Shown piece by piece: positions 1 to 11,654 of a stretch of DNA of 64,000 nt. Both the position numbers and the translations under genes were made by a program. The DNA comes from Paratinospora sagittata (taxonomy: Eukaryota > Streptophyta > Magnoliopsida > Ranunculales > Menispermaceae). The stretch's first letter is position 1. Every line of letters starts with the position of its first letter. The notes under the pieces are model-generated. The model had not been told where the DNA came from. It saw only the letters and a program-made list of their open reading frames with translations, and did not search any database. The stretch covers positions 10,784,501 to 10,848,500 of the forward strand of contig CM069607.1 in the NCBI GenBank assembly GCA_035771175.1, read 5' to 3'.

Positions 1-171
1 CTGGGTACAACTAGAAGTGTCAAAGATCGAGTTTGCAGTGGTTGGTTGCGAATTAGAAGCTGTGATTTTAAGTGGGTCGATGAAGAAGGATGAAAGTTTA
101 CCTTTTTGAGCATTTCTGGAAGAAGATAGAACAGCAGATGCAGCAGCAGAGGCTGAAGTTCTAAACACCAT
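1..171 (-). CDS. 5' end of unknown gene, probable organelle-targeted protein
   Basis: On the minus strand an ATG at 171 opens a frame that stays open for 57 codons to the window edge. The start context (AAATGG) is good for plants. The first 25 residues are rich in Ser and Ala with scattered Arg and Lys and no acidic residue, which looks like a mitochondrial or plastid transit peptide. A GGTAAA sequence after residue 23 could be a splice donor, so the first exon may end there, although the frame stays open beyond it. The mature protein lies outside the window, so I do not recognise the product. The coding call rests on the open frame, residue bias and start context only. Confidence 0.5.
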   Translation of the reverse strand, partial: MVFRTSASAAASAVLSSSRNAQKGKLSSFFIDPLKITASNSQPTTANSIFDTSSCTQ

Positions 172-780
172 TTATCGAAAGAGAGTGATAGAGAAAAGTG
201 ATACTATAGCAAAGATTGAATGCAAAAGGGTTTCTTTGTGTTTTCAAGCTGTTCTCGTCCGCTTTGTTTTTGCTGTGAACGCCGTTCTTATAGAATCAAC
301 CCAATAACTACTTTGAATTTTTATTTTTCAGTTCTTTGATAAGTTACTATGTTTGATCTGTGGCTCCTCGTACCCTATGTATGCACAGATCCCTATTACA
401 TGTAGGCTACATTTGATAGGTAGATTTAGCCTAATCAAGAAGAACATATAAAGAACAACATGGGCTTCAAATAACAAGGGCCGAACCCACAATAAGTAAA
501 TAATATTTTATTTATCTTCTGTTAGAGAGTAGATTTGATCAAAAGTAAATAAAATAAAATAAAAAACAAAGAAAGGGATATTTGATATTTTATTATTTTC
601 TGTTAGACTATATTTGATCCACAAAAAAAAAAGAAAAAAAAGATAGAGGAGATTTGATTTCTGCCCACCTAGGGATAGGAGAGTGCATCTAATTAGTGCA
701 GTTACTAGCTATTTGTAGAGTTTTATTTCGTGTAATCCTAAACAAACTCGAGAAAAAAAGAAAGAAAGATAAAAAAAAAA
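172..780. other. 5' flank of the left-edge gene; no other gene seen
   Basis: This stretch should hold the 5' UTR and promoter of the minus-strand gene starting at 171. It is AT-rich, with A-runs and a polypurine patch near 605-650. I could not define a TATA box or transcription start. It ends where the 3' tail of the minus-strand LINE begins (around 770-790, marked by T-runs on the plus strand). Short open frames near 690-910 are by-products of the LINE tail and simple sequence. Confidence 0.4.
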
Positions 781-799
781 CTTCATTCAACCGATTCTT

Positions 800-2119
800 C
801 ATTAACAATATAAAAAATAATAGGGAGGAACCTCTTCTATCCAAGCTACAAGAGAATCTACTCCTAATGCAAATTAACACAGTCTATGAATTGCACTATG
901 ACCTAGGGGTGTAAATCAACCTGATCGAATCGAACCAAACCTGACGGATTGGGTTGGGTTGAAAAATCTCAACTCGAACTAGTTTGGGTTGGGTCAGGGG
1001 TTGGGAGCCTAAAAAATCGACCTGAATCAATTAATAACCCTAACTCTAAAAATCCCCTTTCCATATTATTCTATATGAAGATTGAAACTTGGAAGTAGCT
1101 TAACTCATCAATTTTTTTCGTTATTAACAACTTGATGCTACTTTAAACTGTCTTAAATTTGTATTTGTGGCCGTAATGAAATTCTTTTGAAACTTTTTTG
1201 ATGAAACTATTTTCAATTTATATTTGTCATATTATAATATGGTGGTGAATGAATGTGATTTATTTAAGACATTTTGATATTTATGGTTAATTTGAAATGA
1301 TTGTCAAATTTCATGTTTATGTGGTCGTATTTGAAATTGAAATATTATATGCTTGATGACTATTAGTATAAAATTTATATATGAAATTTGCAGGTATAAT
1401 TTAACTCATTTTAATATTCTTAACCTAAATGAGCAACCTAACCCAATCCGAACTAATTTGAGTTAGGTTAGGTTGGGTTGAGAGGCGATTTAGTTTGGGT
1501 TGGGATTTGGCTCCAACCCAACCTAACCCTTTACACCCCTATATGACCTTCTCTAAAAATGACGAAAAACTGAGGATCCAATTGATGAAACAGTCTTTTA
1601 CAATCATCAATAACTAAGTTAAATTCATTAATACCAACCTTGTGAGATTGTACAGCATTGATTACTGAAGTGGAATCACATTTTATGCAATCCACCTAGA
1701 TATCGATCTTTGAAGCAAAGGCTAGCTCTTTCTTCACTGCAACACTTCTGTTATTTTAGGAGAGAAACTACCATCTAGCCTCTTAGCAAGTGCTGCCAAT
1801 GGAGAACCCTTATCATCTCTTGTTATCACTCCAATACCAATCCAATTTAATGGATAATTTACCCTGCATCAACGTTCATCTTCACCTTGTTTATAACTAG
1901 TTGAGTCCATCGATATAAACTTCTTTGAGGAAGGTGGCTTGGGTAAGCTGGATGAATAAGACTCAACTTGAGTTCTTGAATGAGAGACAGAGCGTTGAAC
2001 ATGAAACTTTCCTTAGGAGACTCCTTGCCATTAATAATAAGATTGTTCCTTGGATTCCAAATAGCCCAACAAATAGCCAATAACTTCTGTGCAACTTCTT
2101 TTATGACTTGAAGAAGCAA
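800..2119 (-). pseudogene. LINE-A RNase H domain, split by the MITE
   Basis: The minus strand encodes the LINE-type RNase H (RVT_3) pattern: a KMNVDAG start near 1860, an ITRDDKG strand, a PKITE segment and a CDSTSV segment further on, then FREGH at the MITE junction. It continues beyond the MITE with an AIHRLC segment and a WIEEVPP tail. Several stops and at least two frameshifts interrupt it. RNase H removes RNA from the RNA-DNA hybrid during retrotransposition. The domain joins up across the MITE, which confirms the insertion. Confidence 0.75.
905..1541. mobile_element. hAT-type MITE (637 bp) inside LINE-A
   Basis: The ends form a terminal inverted repeat: AGGGGTGTAAA at the left and its complement TTTACACCCCT at the right. 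The 8-bp sequence TATGACCT lies at 897-904 and again at 1542-1549, matching the 8-bp target-site duplication typical of hAT elements. The interior has GGGTTGGGTTG-like stretches near both ends in opposite orientation and no coding frame. LINE-A RNase H resumes on both sides, so this insertion is younger than the LINE. Confidence 0.85.
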
Positions 2120-2149
2120 TCTTCTGTAGTCTTCTTTTTCAATAAGCTC

Positions 2150-4737
2150 AATGGCATAATTTGCTGAAAACGAGTCAACCTAAGACTCTCAATGATCTTT
2201 GGCACCTCCCTAAGGCATGGCCAATGTATTCTGGTTCATCGTTACAAATTCTGCAATGGGATTAAACCCAGTTCTCCTTTTCCATAAGTTAAGGTTGGTA
2301 GGTAGAATGTTATGGACAACCCTCCAAAAAATATACCTTGATTTTAGGTGGTAAACACAAATTCTAGAAAACTTTTCAGCACTTATCCAGGCCTAATGAG
2401 GAAGACTGAAATTCTTCTCCTTGATAGGATTGCTGAAGTCAATATCTTCTTCTAACAAAGTAGTGACATTGTTTGTGTAATGTCAAATTAACTGATCATG
2501 CACACTTTTTTGCTAAGGGGGATTTGAATTATAGCAGCCACATCCTCTTCCCATATGGCCTTCCTAAGTTCCTGTAGGTTTCATCTTCTGTCTTGCGTAA
2601 TGATGTTTCTCACTAATCTGTCATTTGTCGTAAAAAGCGAAGAAGAGTAATAGGTTTAAAGGACAAAGGTCTTGGAAGCCAAGAATCTTTCTTTAAATGA
2701 ATTAGAGCCCCATTTTTTATTCTTCATCTCACGCCTTTCCTTAGTAACTTTCTTCCCCAACAAATGCTTTTCCAAATGGGAGAAGATCCATGGGAAACTT
2801 TGGCCTCCCAAAAGTATGTGTTAGGGAAATATCTGGCTTTGAGTATTCTCCCTGTTAGTGAATTTGGGTGTTGTATAATCCGCAACCTTGCTTAGCTAGT
2901 AAAACCACATTAAATGTCTCCAAATCTTTCAACCCCATTTCTCCTGGTGCCTTAGGTTTATACATATCCGACCACTTTTTCCAATGAATCTTCGACCCTT
3001 TTTGAGTGAATCCCCACCAAAATTCCACCATCATAGCTTTAAGGTTTTTGCAAAGTTGATGAGGGAGCCTGAAGCAGCTCGTGTGTATGCTGGAAGAGCT
3101 TGAACAACCCCTTTTATCAAAACTTCTTTTCTCCCAACTAAAAATAAATGTTCTTGTCATTTTTATGTTTGACACTTGTTTCTTCTCCCCATTGATGGTA
3201 ATCCCATATATCTAGTATGCCTTTCACACCATTGGATGCCAATTATGCTTTGAAATTTTACTATTTGATTCTAAGAAACATTGCAGTCGAAGAAGATTGA
3301 AGACTTCTTAATGTTTAGCAATTGGCCTGAAACCACTTTGTATGTGCAAAAAATCTTTTTGATAGATCTGACATCATGATTCTAAGCCCTCTAAAAGATA
3401 AGGTTGTCATCAGCAAAAAGTAAATGGGAAATTTTGGGACTTGATCTTGAAATCAATAACCCCTCAATTATGTTCCTTTCCCCAGATAATCATAAAAAAA
3501 ATAATAAACCCTCAGCAAAGAGTAGAAATAAGTAAGGAGAAAGAGGATCTCCTTAACGGAGACCTCTTTGGGGAGATAGATCACTAAGCACTCAACCATT
3601 AGAAGAAAGGAGAATCTAACTGATGAAACACGTCTCAAAATTCAATCTACCTATTTTTCAGCAAAACACAATCTTAGAATGAATGCTTTTACAAAAACCC
3701 ATTTCACTTTGTCATATGCCTTACTCATATCAAGTTTAAGAGCGACAAATCTTTTCCTACTCTTATGCTTGTTATTAAGAAAATGCAATAATTCTATTAT
3801 AACATAATATTTCCCCTAAAAAGCACTTTGATTCTGTGAAATAATATGAGGAAGAACATGACTTTAATATATTATCCAAGACTTTGACCATGATTTTATA
3901 AATCACGCTATGTAGACTAATGAGCCTGAATTCAGGCACTTTTTTAGATTGGGGACCTTAGAATAAGACATATTAGAGTTATATCCAAATAACCCAACTC
4001 AATATCACAATTTAGGTAATATAGACAGATATTACTTACTGTTGCTCCAACTATTGACCAATATTTTTGAAAGAAAATGGTTGGTAAGCCATTTGGGTCG
4101 AGGACTTCTTGTGGGAGTCATTGGAAAACGAGCATTTTAACCTCAGTTGAATCGAATGGTTTCAACAACATATGACTCATTGATTTCGAGACCTTATGAG
4201 GCAGACCCATCAATGCATCTTCAATAGATTGGTGAGAAGGTCTTCCAGATTCGAACATGTTTCTAAAATAAGAATTAATAACTTCTGCAATGTAGTCAGG
4301 ATCTTATAACCAGACACCTTGGGAATTCAAAAGGCCTTTGATTAGGTTCTTTCTTTATCGCTCACTTGCTTTGGCATGAAAAAGTTTTGTATTTAGATCC
4401 TTATCTTTTAACCATTGTTCTTTGGCCCTCTAACTCCAATAGGCTTCCTCCTTCAAATATAACTCTTCAAGTTTAGCTTCCAACTTGCCAATTAATTGCT
4501 TGATTGGAAGAGATTATGGGTCATTATAGAGATGTTCTAGCTTTTCCTTAATCTAACCAATTAACCTAGGGATAAAACCAAACTTATTTTTGTTCCATTG
4601 ATGGAGAGCCTTGAGGCAATCTTTGTTTGTCGAATCCCATCTTAATCTATATTGGGCAGAAAATGAATGCATATTAGAAAAGTTTTGTGATTTGAACAGA
4701 AAAACCCCAAGTGATGACATTTTGCATTGATGAATCC
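2150..4737 (-). pseudogene. LINE-A reverse transcriptase and zinc-binding domain
   Basis: Diagnostic RT motifs on the minus strand are LKLDMSKAYD near 3700-3740, GDPLSPYLFL near 3530-3555 (preceded by a stop where the family has Gln), and the catalytic LLFADDNLIF near 3395-3430. The downstream part (2855-3175) has the FWWG...KIHWKKW pattern followed by GLKDLETFN, typical of the zf-RVT region of plant LINEs. Upstream (4300-4640) is the conserved linker with WLKDKDLNTKLFHAKASE. The frame is broken many times and no intact protein is possible. Confidence 0.75.
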
Positions 4738-6605
4738 TTTTTTTTGTGAAAGGATAAATGAATTAAACGAAGGGAAAAAAGAAACAACCTGGCTAAAAGG
4801 CCCCAAATACAGCAGATCCAACCAAACCAAGCAACCCACACATGACGCTTAGACCACAGCAAGACAACAGCAAAACACACAACATCAAAACCAAATAAAC
4901 AAACAACCCACACAGGGCGCCCAGAACACAATGAACCAACAACTTAGACACAATGGTACAAAAAGCCAGCTGCATCTCTCAAAAGACACTCCTCAAGCGG
5001 TGAAGCCAGGCAAGATTACCATGTCATACCCAAAACAACGTAGTTTAGAGCATATATCAGCAGCAAAATTTGCTTCTCTTCAAACATGAATCAAGGACCA
5101 ACTTTGCCAATTGCGCAGCACCCCTTTATAAGCCTTAACATTGGTCTTAGTCTCCAAGGTTCATCCATCTTACCCGAAATGATAGAACAAAGGAGTACGA
5201 AAGCATATTCAATAATAAGGGGCCTTTAAAAAAATGCAGCAAGGGAAATAACCTTAAGCAACGCCATGGCTTCAACGTGAATAACACTACTTGCACTAAA
5301 TTGGCTTGTCAGCGCAACAATTAAATTTGAGTCCTTGTCACGCAGGACGGCCCCATAGCCAGCCTTGGTAGTTGAATAAGAACCATCAATGTTCAGCTTC
5401 AGAACCCCGGATTGTGGAAGGGTCCAAGCCACGACACAAAGAGGGCAAACAACCATCGTGATGTCCACTTGCCAAGCATTAAAAAAGTGGGTAACTTCAA
5501 GTTACATATCTGCAGTACACACCACTCGAGGAAGACAACAATGCACTTTGGAAAGAATGGCGTTAAGGATAACATCAATGGGCCTTGATCATAAGGTTGA
5601 ACTTTATTTGGTTCCTTTCCCATCATAAGTGGTAGATAGTAGCAGAAAAGGCAAGTTTATTTGCTGAAGGATCTCATGATTCTAGATCAAATAGACTTCC
5701 AACATCTATCATCCCCTACCACATGGAAACAGTCACGGGCAATCCTATTCCAAATAAGATTGGAAAAGACACAGTCCAAGAAAAGATGACTCTGCGAATC
5801 CTTTCCAACCCAACATAGAACGCATGCATCATCGACATCAAAGCCCAACCTTCTAAGCCTAGTACCTGTAGGGAGTCTCTCCCAACAAATTTTCCAGAAG
5901 GTTAGACTATGTCTAGGAATGTGGCCATGAAACCAAACCAAATCATGCCATTTCTTTAGGGCCCCTCTGTTTCTAATAATGTTCCAAGAAAATCTATAAG
6001 AAAAGCATCCATTAGAGATTGTTTTCCACACAATTTTGTCGTCTTCCTCAGGGTTAAGGGACTCAACTTGAAGAGCAACATTCCTTAGAGACCCCAGCAA
6101 CGGAGAGGAAGTGGGGAAAATACCACAGTGAATCTGTCTACCATGAGCCACAGTTACCCCTCTACTCAGGCTTGAATGGCCTAATACCTTCACCAAAGTA
6201 CTTAACAAGCACCCCATCATGAAGCCATAACCTCATGTTCCTTCCATTGTCAATTTGGTGCAGTGCATAATCTTCAATCACATAGCGATACTTAAGGACT
6301 TTCCTCCAAACCCAAAAGTTGTCATGAATTTGAGGGATAGTACAAAAGGAATTGGATTCGAGATATTTCTCATGAATCCATGTCATCTAGAGATTGTCTC
6401 TACGAGAGGCCACCCACCATGCAAGACAACATTTGCTTCTTTAACCTTTTTGAGGCCCAACCCTCTTTCCTTTTTTGGGCTTGCACACTCAGTCCCAGGA
6501 GATAACATGCACCCATTTACCATGGGAAAACCCAACATGAAGAAACTTGCTCATGATAGATTCAATCTTCTTAATAACCTACACTGGAATGTCAAAAATC
6601 CCTGA
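4738..6605 (-). mobile_element. LINE-B: 5'-truncated LINE nested in LINE-A
   Basis: An 8-T run at 4738-4745 is the poly(A) tail of a minus-strand LINE, preceded by a TTTATCCTTTCAC-type 3' end seen in plant LINEs. Upstream come an RNase H domain (5226-5468, with LKLNIDGSY and GAVLRDKD) and a zinc-binding RT-associated domain (5687-6600, with ERLPTGTRLRRLGF and a CVLC...HLFLDC pattern). Similarity ends near 6600 without any RT core, so the copy is 5'-truncated, as expected for target-primed reverse transcription. The right junction is placed to about 20 bp and no clear TSD was found. Confidence 0.7.
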
Positions 6606-7155
6606 CTAATTTAGGCCCTATAAATCCAAGATCGTGCAGCTCATAGTCTTCAATTATTTGGCGAAACTTTGACATCTGTTTTGTTTATTTTGGATTGTCA
6701 CCACTATTTTTTGAAAGATTAAAAAATCTCGTCGAAATCTCCCATAATGAGCCATGCCAGATCTAGAACCTTCTTTAATCTACTTAGAAGCTCCCAAGAG
6801 ACTAGCCTGGTCAAAGCTTCATCCTTACCATAAAACCCTATAAACCTTCATTTTCTTACACTAACTGCGTTTTCTTTAACCCATTCATCAATGAGTCCCG
6901 CAGAGAAAGATTTGAGGATTACTTCGGCTAGATTTTTCCACAATAACATATAAGCCTACCACCAAGACCTTTGGGGTCTCTTATGAAATACCTTTCAATA
7001 TCCAACTTTAGCTTAATAATCTCAGCTTTAGATTTTGAAATTCTTGTCTCAATCAGAAACACAATTTCAGGATCTTTTGCATGAACTAGACTGTACAACT
7101 CTTGGAATGTTCGTTAGTTCTCAAGCCCCTAAACATTCCAACTTAGCATCCTCAT
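6605..7155 (-). pseudogene. LINE-A endonuclease domain (truncated by LINE-B)
   Basis: From an ATG at 7155 the minus strand reads MRMLSWNV, the start of the apurinic-type endonuclease of plant LINEs. It continues through IVFLIETRISKSK, WRFIGFYGKDEA, LAWLIMGDFDEIF and YELHDLGFIGPK, which carry the Glu and Asp catalytic strands of the family. It breaks off near 6605 at the LINE-B junction, before the SDH motif expected later in the domain. Stops and frameshifts are present. The enzyme would nick target DNA to prime reverse transcription. Confidence 0.75.
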
Positions 7156-7339
7156 TTCCCTGCCATTTCAAGATTAAGTTGGAGAGAAACTTTTGTTCTT
7201 GGCTTTTTTAAATCAACATCCATCTCAGACGTAGATTCCTCGAGATATCTTTTCCCACTTACTTGATTTACATTCTCTGGTTCTGAGTTTTTACTATTTT
7301 ATTCCTGGTTTAAATTCTCAAGGCATCAATATCTCCTCT

Positions 7340-8150
7340 AACGAACCTTAGCTTCCTGATTTGTGGGCCCAAGCTCAAAAAACATATTTTCTTCAATAGG
7401 TCGGTTTGTATTATCACTTGCTTCCATATTTTTAGCTAACAGCTCGAACTGGGCTGAGTTTGTAACATCAGGCTTGTTTTTTAAATCCAAGTAGGCTTGG
7501 TCAATGGGCTTTCTAACATTTCCACCAAAAAAATCCAAATTCATATCGAGGCCCATCACCTTATTTGGGTCTACTAGATGGCTTGAGCCTTTCTCGTTTG
7601 TCTTGCTCGACATGCCTGAATTTGGCACATGTCTTGTAGTAGTCATCTATCTGAGCTACGACTAATTTTGCGAATCCTTATTGTTATTTCTCTTGTCACT
7701 CGTCTCGAGCTTTCCATTGCTGAAGTTGCTCGTCTACTTTGAATCACCATTTGCTTCAACAATCTTAATCTTCGATTTTCTAGAAACCTCGAGCTCTTGG
7801 AACATCTGCAAACTTCCTTTTCTTCTCCTTGATTTTATCTAGGATGTAATTCTCATACTATTTGAGGATGTGAGTCATTTTCCCACAATAATAACAAAAG
7901 TTCGGCAATTTCTCATATTTAAAAATAAAAAATAAAAAAAACTTAGATAGGCTCGCTATTCTTCAAGACTCTGATCCTTATGCCTCTTCTAAGAGCCTTC
8001 TTTACATCAAGGCTAACCCTTATCTTTGAAAACTTACTCCAATAACATTGTCTTTAATCTTCTGTATTCTCCTCAAAACGTCTCAAGGCATTGCCTATTA
8101 TTTTCCCACATCCTTGTTTGATGAGATCATAATCTTGTATTTTTTAACCC
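7340..8150 (-). pseudogene. LINE-A ORF1 (gag-like, zf-CCHC_4 region)
   Basis: The minus strand at 7850-8150 carries the pattern found after DUF4283 in plant LINE/gag-like proteins: SKIRVSLDVKKALRRG, then KYEKLPNFCYYCGKMTHILK with the CxxC and His of a zinc knuckle. A 102-codon open frame follows at 7338-7646 (Asn/Asp/Lys-rich, no recognised domain) and would be the variable C-terminal tail. No DUF4283 core is recognisable beyond 8150, so the LINE seems 5'-truncated there. Confidence 0.6.
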
Positions 8151-8837
8151 TAATTTTAAGTAATTTTAGGATTAAAAAAATGAAAAAAAGTAATTTTATG
8201 TCACATTTTAAAAATTTTAAGATATTCTAGGCATTTTTTAGGCTACTTTAGCAATGCATTTTTAGTAAAACTATTTTTTTGGAGTTAAGGTCATTGAACT
8301 TTTATTTTATTTTTAGTGTTTTACTTATCAGGGTCAAAAGTTTTTGAGGTATTGATATCATTTTTTAGGAACAATTTTTTGGGTTATTCTCCAAAATATT
8401 TTTCTTTAAAAAAACATATATTGTTGTCTCACTTGATCTTCAAGTATGTTTTATATATTTTCATGTTTAGAAATAATTCTTTAAGTATCAAAGGAAGAAA
8501 TTTCATATTCCTAAAAATTCACACCACACATGTACGTGCCATGGGCCACATCCAAACAAAATTGAGCTACTAAATCCAACAAGGTTGAAATCATGATCAT
8601 ATCAATCTGAGTTTGTTTTAAACATTTGAAACAAAAAGGGCCCATGTGATTGCAGTTTTTTGCTAATATCAAGATTTGATGATCAAGATCTAATTGAGTC
8701 CAAGATCATCCCATTTTTTGTCCAAAGATAAGATATCACATGTCATTAAAATGGAAATAGAAAGCTCTCCACATATGGACACAATTTGCTTCTTATTTTG
8801 TTTATTGGGAATCTTTATGTAATTTTAAAAAATATCC
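8151..8837. other. AT-rich spacer, no gene recognised
   Basis: This stretch is AT-rich with short open frames (60-85 codons) that show no recognisable domain. It separates the 5' end of LINE-A from the copia element. The copia 5' LTR and start of gag should lie here but are not recognisable, so they were lost or are too decayed to see. Confidence 0.4.
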
Positions 8838-9805
8838 TTGTTGACAGTTGATGAGTTGACTGGGTCCTTGCAGGCCCATAAGCAACGGTTGAATGAAAAG
8901 AGTGTGGAGAAGCCTACAGAAAATGCCTTGAAGATTAAAGGTTCCTCCAGTACAGATAAAGTTTCTAGAGATTCCAGATCTGATTGTTATCAATATAGAG
9001 GGCGATCGAACTACCAAGAACGTGGTAGAGAACAAAATAACCAAAAAAAATCAAGGTCACGGGCAATCTAATCGTGGTCGAAGTACTAGACGTGGTTGAG
9101 GTGCTGGAAGTGGTCGCGATGGTCGTGGACGAGGCAGTGATAAATCAAACATTCAATGTTATATCTATAACAAATTTGGTCATTATGCAGTTGATTGTTG
9201 GCATCAACAGCCAACAAATTCTGGAGAGCAAACATCATTCGCCCTAGAACATGATAATAATAGTACTCAGACACTTTTGATGCCCGCTTCAGTTCAAGAT
9301 AACAACAATCTTTGGTATCTTGACATTGGGTGTACTAATCATATGTGTGGTACAAGAGAGTTATTTGTTGACTTAGACGAGTTAGTTCGTTCAGAAGTGA
9401 AATTCGCGGATGATAGTAAGATTCCAATGATGGGAAAAAGCCGCATCCTAATTAAATTGAAGAATGGTGATCATCAGTACATATCTTATGTTTTCTATGT
9501 CCCGAAGATGAAGAGTAATCTTCCTTATGCAGATAAATGATAACCACTTGACCATGCTTAATAGTGACAGAATGATCATTCTTAAATCTCCCTTAAAAAG
9601 TCATTTATTCAAGATTGAGATTAAGAATGATATTTACCTATGTTTTCAAACTATTCTTACTAATGAGTCATGGTTGTGGCACTTGAGATTCAGGCACTTG
9701 AATTTTAGAAGTTTGAAACTTTTGGCTCAGAAAAAATTGGTGAAAATGTTACCAGTTGTTAATCACCCAGAACAACTTTTCGATGATTCCAAACTACTTA
9801 ATTGA
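8838..9805 (+). pseudogene. Copia-1 gag, protease and pre-integrase remnants
   Basis: Gag remnants begin with LTVDELTGSLQAHKQR. A zinc knuckle follows near 9155-9200 (CYIYNKFGHYAVDC) in which the second Cys of the CxxC pair is Tyr, so metal binding is probably lost. The protease segment WYLDIGCTNHMCG is near 9312-9350, with DIG where the family has DTG or DSG. The pre-integrase segment WLWHLRFRHLNFRSLKLLA is near 9670-9730. The pieces lie in different frames, and similarity stops at PEQL near 9780 where the nested LTR region begins. Confidence 0.75.
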
Positions 9806-11654
9806 GTATCTAATGATCTTGTTAAGTGTTTCAGAAATATTAGGAATCAAGATTAAAGAGTTGAGCTTAAAAGATGATTGATTAATCAAGATCAAGGCTT
9901 CGAGTTTTGAGCACTTAGAATGTAAAACTTTTGCTCAAACAACTCCCAACAAGATTTACAAAATATGCATAATTACATGGTTCAATCGATTTGATTTCGA
10001 GGTATTTTTCAAAATATGCATAATTGCATGGTTTAATTGATTTGATTTCGAGATATTTTTTGTTGATTTTATCAATCACTCAATGAAGTTGCAATGTTTG
10101 ATTTGATTAAAAATACCGAGTATTTAATCATGTTTAATCGAGCTTTAAAATGTTGAAAAATGTTAAAATTGTTTTTAAGTGTCCTACAGGACGCTGATGC
10201 ATCAATCATGACGTTAATGTCTCTGCAGCGCCATCCTGTACTTAGTAAGTTAGAATGTTGATGACACATTAGAACGCTAATAGGGTTCTAGGTTGAAAAT
10301 GCTCTTATCTATCAGGACACTTACGTCTTAAGTAGTGTCCTCATTAATTCAACCAAATGAACTTATCAGGACGTTGACTGTTAAATACCTAAGGACGTTG
10401 ATTGTTTATCAACACGCTTATTGTTTTTCGATTTTTAAGTGTTTTAAACATTAGAATGTTTATGTTCTAGTAGTGCCCTTACAATTCAAAATGTCTTTAG
10501 TAAGTCTAAATGCTTATGTTCAGAAGGAAGCTCACATTGCATGAGCGCCCTCAAGGAACAAAATGACAGAAGTTGGTATTATGCACTAGGACGCTGATTG
10601 AACATCAGACCGCTAATCCAATACTGACATAAGTTCTGAAATGATTGTTGACAGTTCAGGTGCATGAATCGTGTTCACCAAGACATTCATCATTCATTCT
10701 ATCTGAATTGTACCAGAACTAGTCTTAAAAAACCAGACTTACCATTTTCATGAAAGATTAAAGCCGTTGTAAGCAAACATTCATATTTAAAATTCAAATC
10801 AAATGCTCAACAACTTTATCTCAATTAAGTCTATATATACCAGTACTTAGATTCAAAACACACAACACCAAAAATTCTCGAGCCATTACTTTTAAAAATT
10901 AGTCGAATTTTCAAATCGTTTTTCAAAGTTAAATTGTTTTTCAAAGTGTTGTCTTTGAAACAAGTTTCATTCAAAAGATTTTCATATTGAGCTTACACTT
11001 GTTGAAGGAAAAGAGAATTGTTTTCACTCAAATTTTCAGCACAGTTTTAAACCTCATATCATAACTTGTTGAAGGAGAAATTTGAGAGATAGTTCATAGG
11101 ATGCAGTTGTACTTCATTTCATGTTTCTTGTAACTGTATCAAGTGTTGTAAAAATAGTTATGAACTACTGATTTCACTTTATCTTGTACCTAAGATAGTG
11201 GTTTGCTCAAACCCGTGAAGCTGAGCACCTAGGTTGTTCTCAAGCCCATAAGTTGAGAAGGCATAGGTAGTTCTCTAGCCTGTAAGTCGAGAAGGTGAGA
11301 GGTTGTTCTTAAGCCCATAAGTTGAGAAGGTATAGGTAGTTTTCTAGCCTATAAGTTGGGAAGGTAAGAGGTTATTCTCAAGCCTGTAAGTCGAGAACGT
11401 AAGAGGTTGTCTCTAGCTTGTAAGTCGAGAGGTTGTAAAAGTTTGGTCTTCACCTGTGAAAAAGATCCGTTAGTGGAGTTTTTTAAATCTTAGCCGAGGA
11501 GATTAGGCAGTGGAGGTAGGCAAGGAACCGAACCACTATAAATCTACTATGTCAATTTCATTTGATTCCACACTTTATTGTTTGCCATTGCATTAATTTT
11601 TTAATTTTTCTAAGTGTCCAATTCAGCCCCCTCTGGGATACACCTAGGCCAACA
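9806..11654 (+). mobile_element. SIRE-like LTR, left end unclear, inside copia-1
   Basis: The right end is sharp: CAATTCAGCCCCCTCT is followed by a terminal GGCCAACA at 11654, after which copia-1 integrase coding resumes. This end closely resembles that of the solo LTR at 13297-15462 (CAATTCACCCCCTTCT, GGCCAACA). A TATA-like TATATATACC lies near 10832. The left boundary could not be placed, and no copy of the right flank AATAG is found on the left, so the left end and the adjoining integrase core were probably deleted. A roughly 52-bp direct duplication lies near 9960-10060. Confidence 0.6.
11215..11440 (+). repeat. Tandem repeat in SIRE-like LTR (about 47-bp units)
   Basis: Units of the form TCAAGCCCATAAGTTGAGAA followed by a GGT-AGGTTGTTC spacer repeat about four to five times with point differences. 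Alternating unit types suggest a higher-order period near 94 bp. The other SIRE-like LTR has an analogous but different tandem patch at about 15045-15200. Confidence 0.7.

Larger units (their letters stand above)
780..8150 (-). mobile_element. LINE-A: degraded LINE (non-LTR) retrotransposon, interrupted twice
   Basis: Reading the minus strand from 8150 downwards, the parts of a plant L1-type LINE appear in order: ORF1 zinc-knuckle region (8150-7340), endonuclease (7155-6605), reverse transcriptase (about 4735-3290), zinc-binding RT-associated domain (about 3175-2150), and RNase H (2119-1551, ending at 896-800). The order is broken by a nested LINE (4738 to about 6605) and a MITE (905-1541). 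Many stops and frameshifts show it is long dead. No target-site duplication was identified. An alternative is two separate LINE remnants lying side by side, but the endonuclease stops exactly where the nested copy starts and the RT resumes after it. Confidence 0.75.

Noticed and set aside
930..1530. Telomere-like GGGTTGGGTTG stretches
   Set aside because: They do not form a regular telomere repeat and are explained as parts of the hAT-type MITE.
4642..4975. Overlapping hydrophobic Cys/Leu/Val-rich minus-strand frames
   Set aside because: They cover the 3' end of LINE-B and the junction with LINE-A in non-coding frames.
9803..9830. Clean left end and TSD for the first SIRE-like LTR
   Set aside because: No TG start with AATAG before it was found, so the boundary is left approximate.
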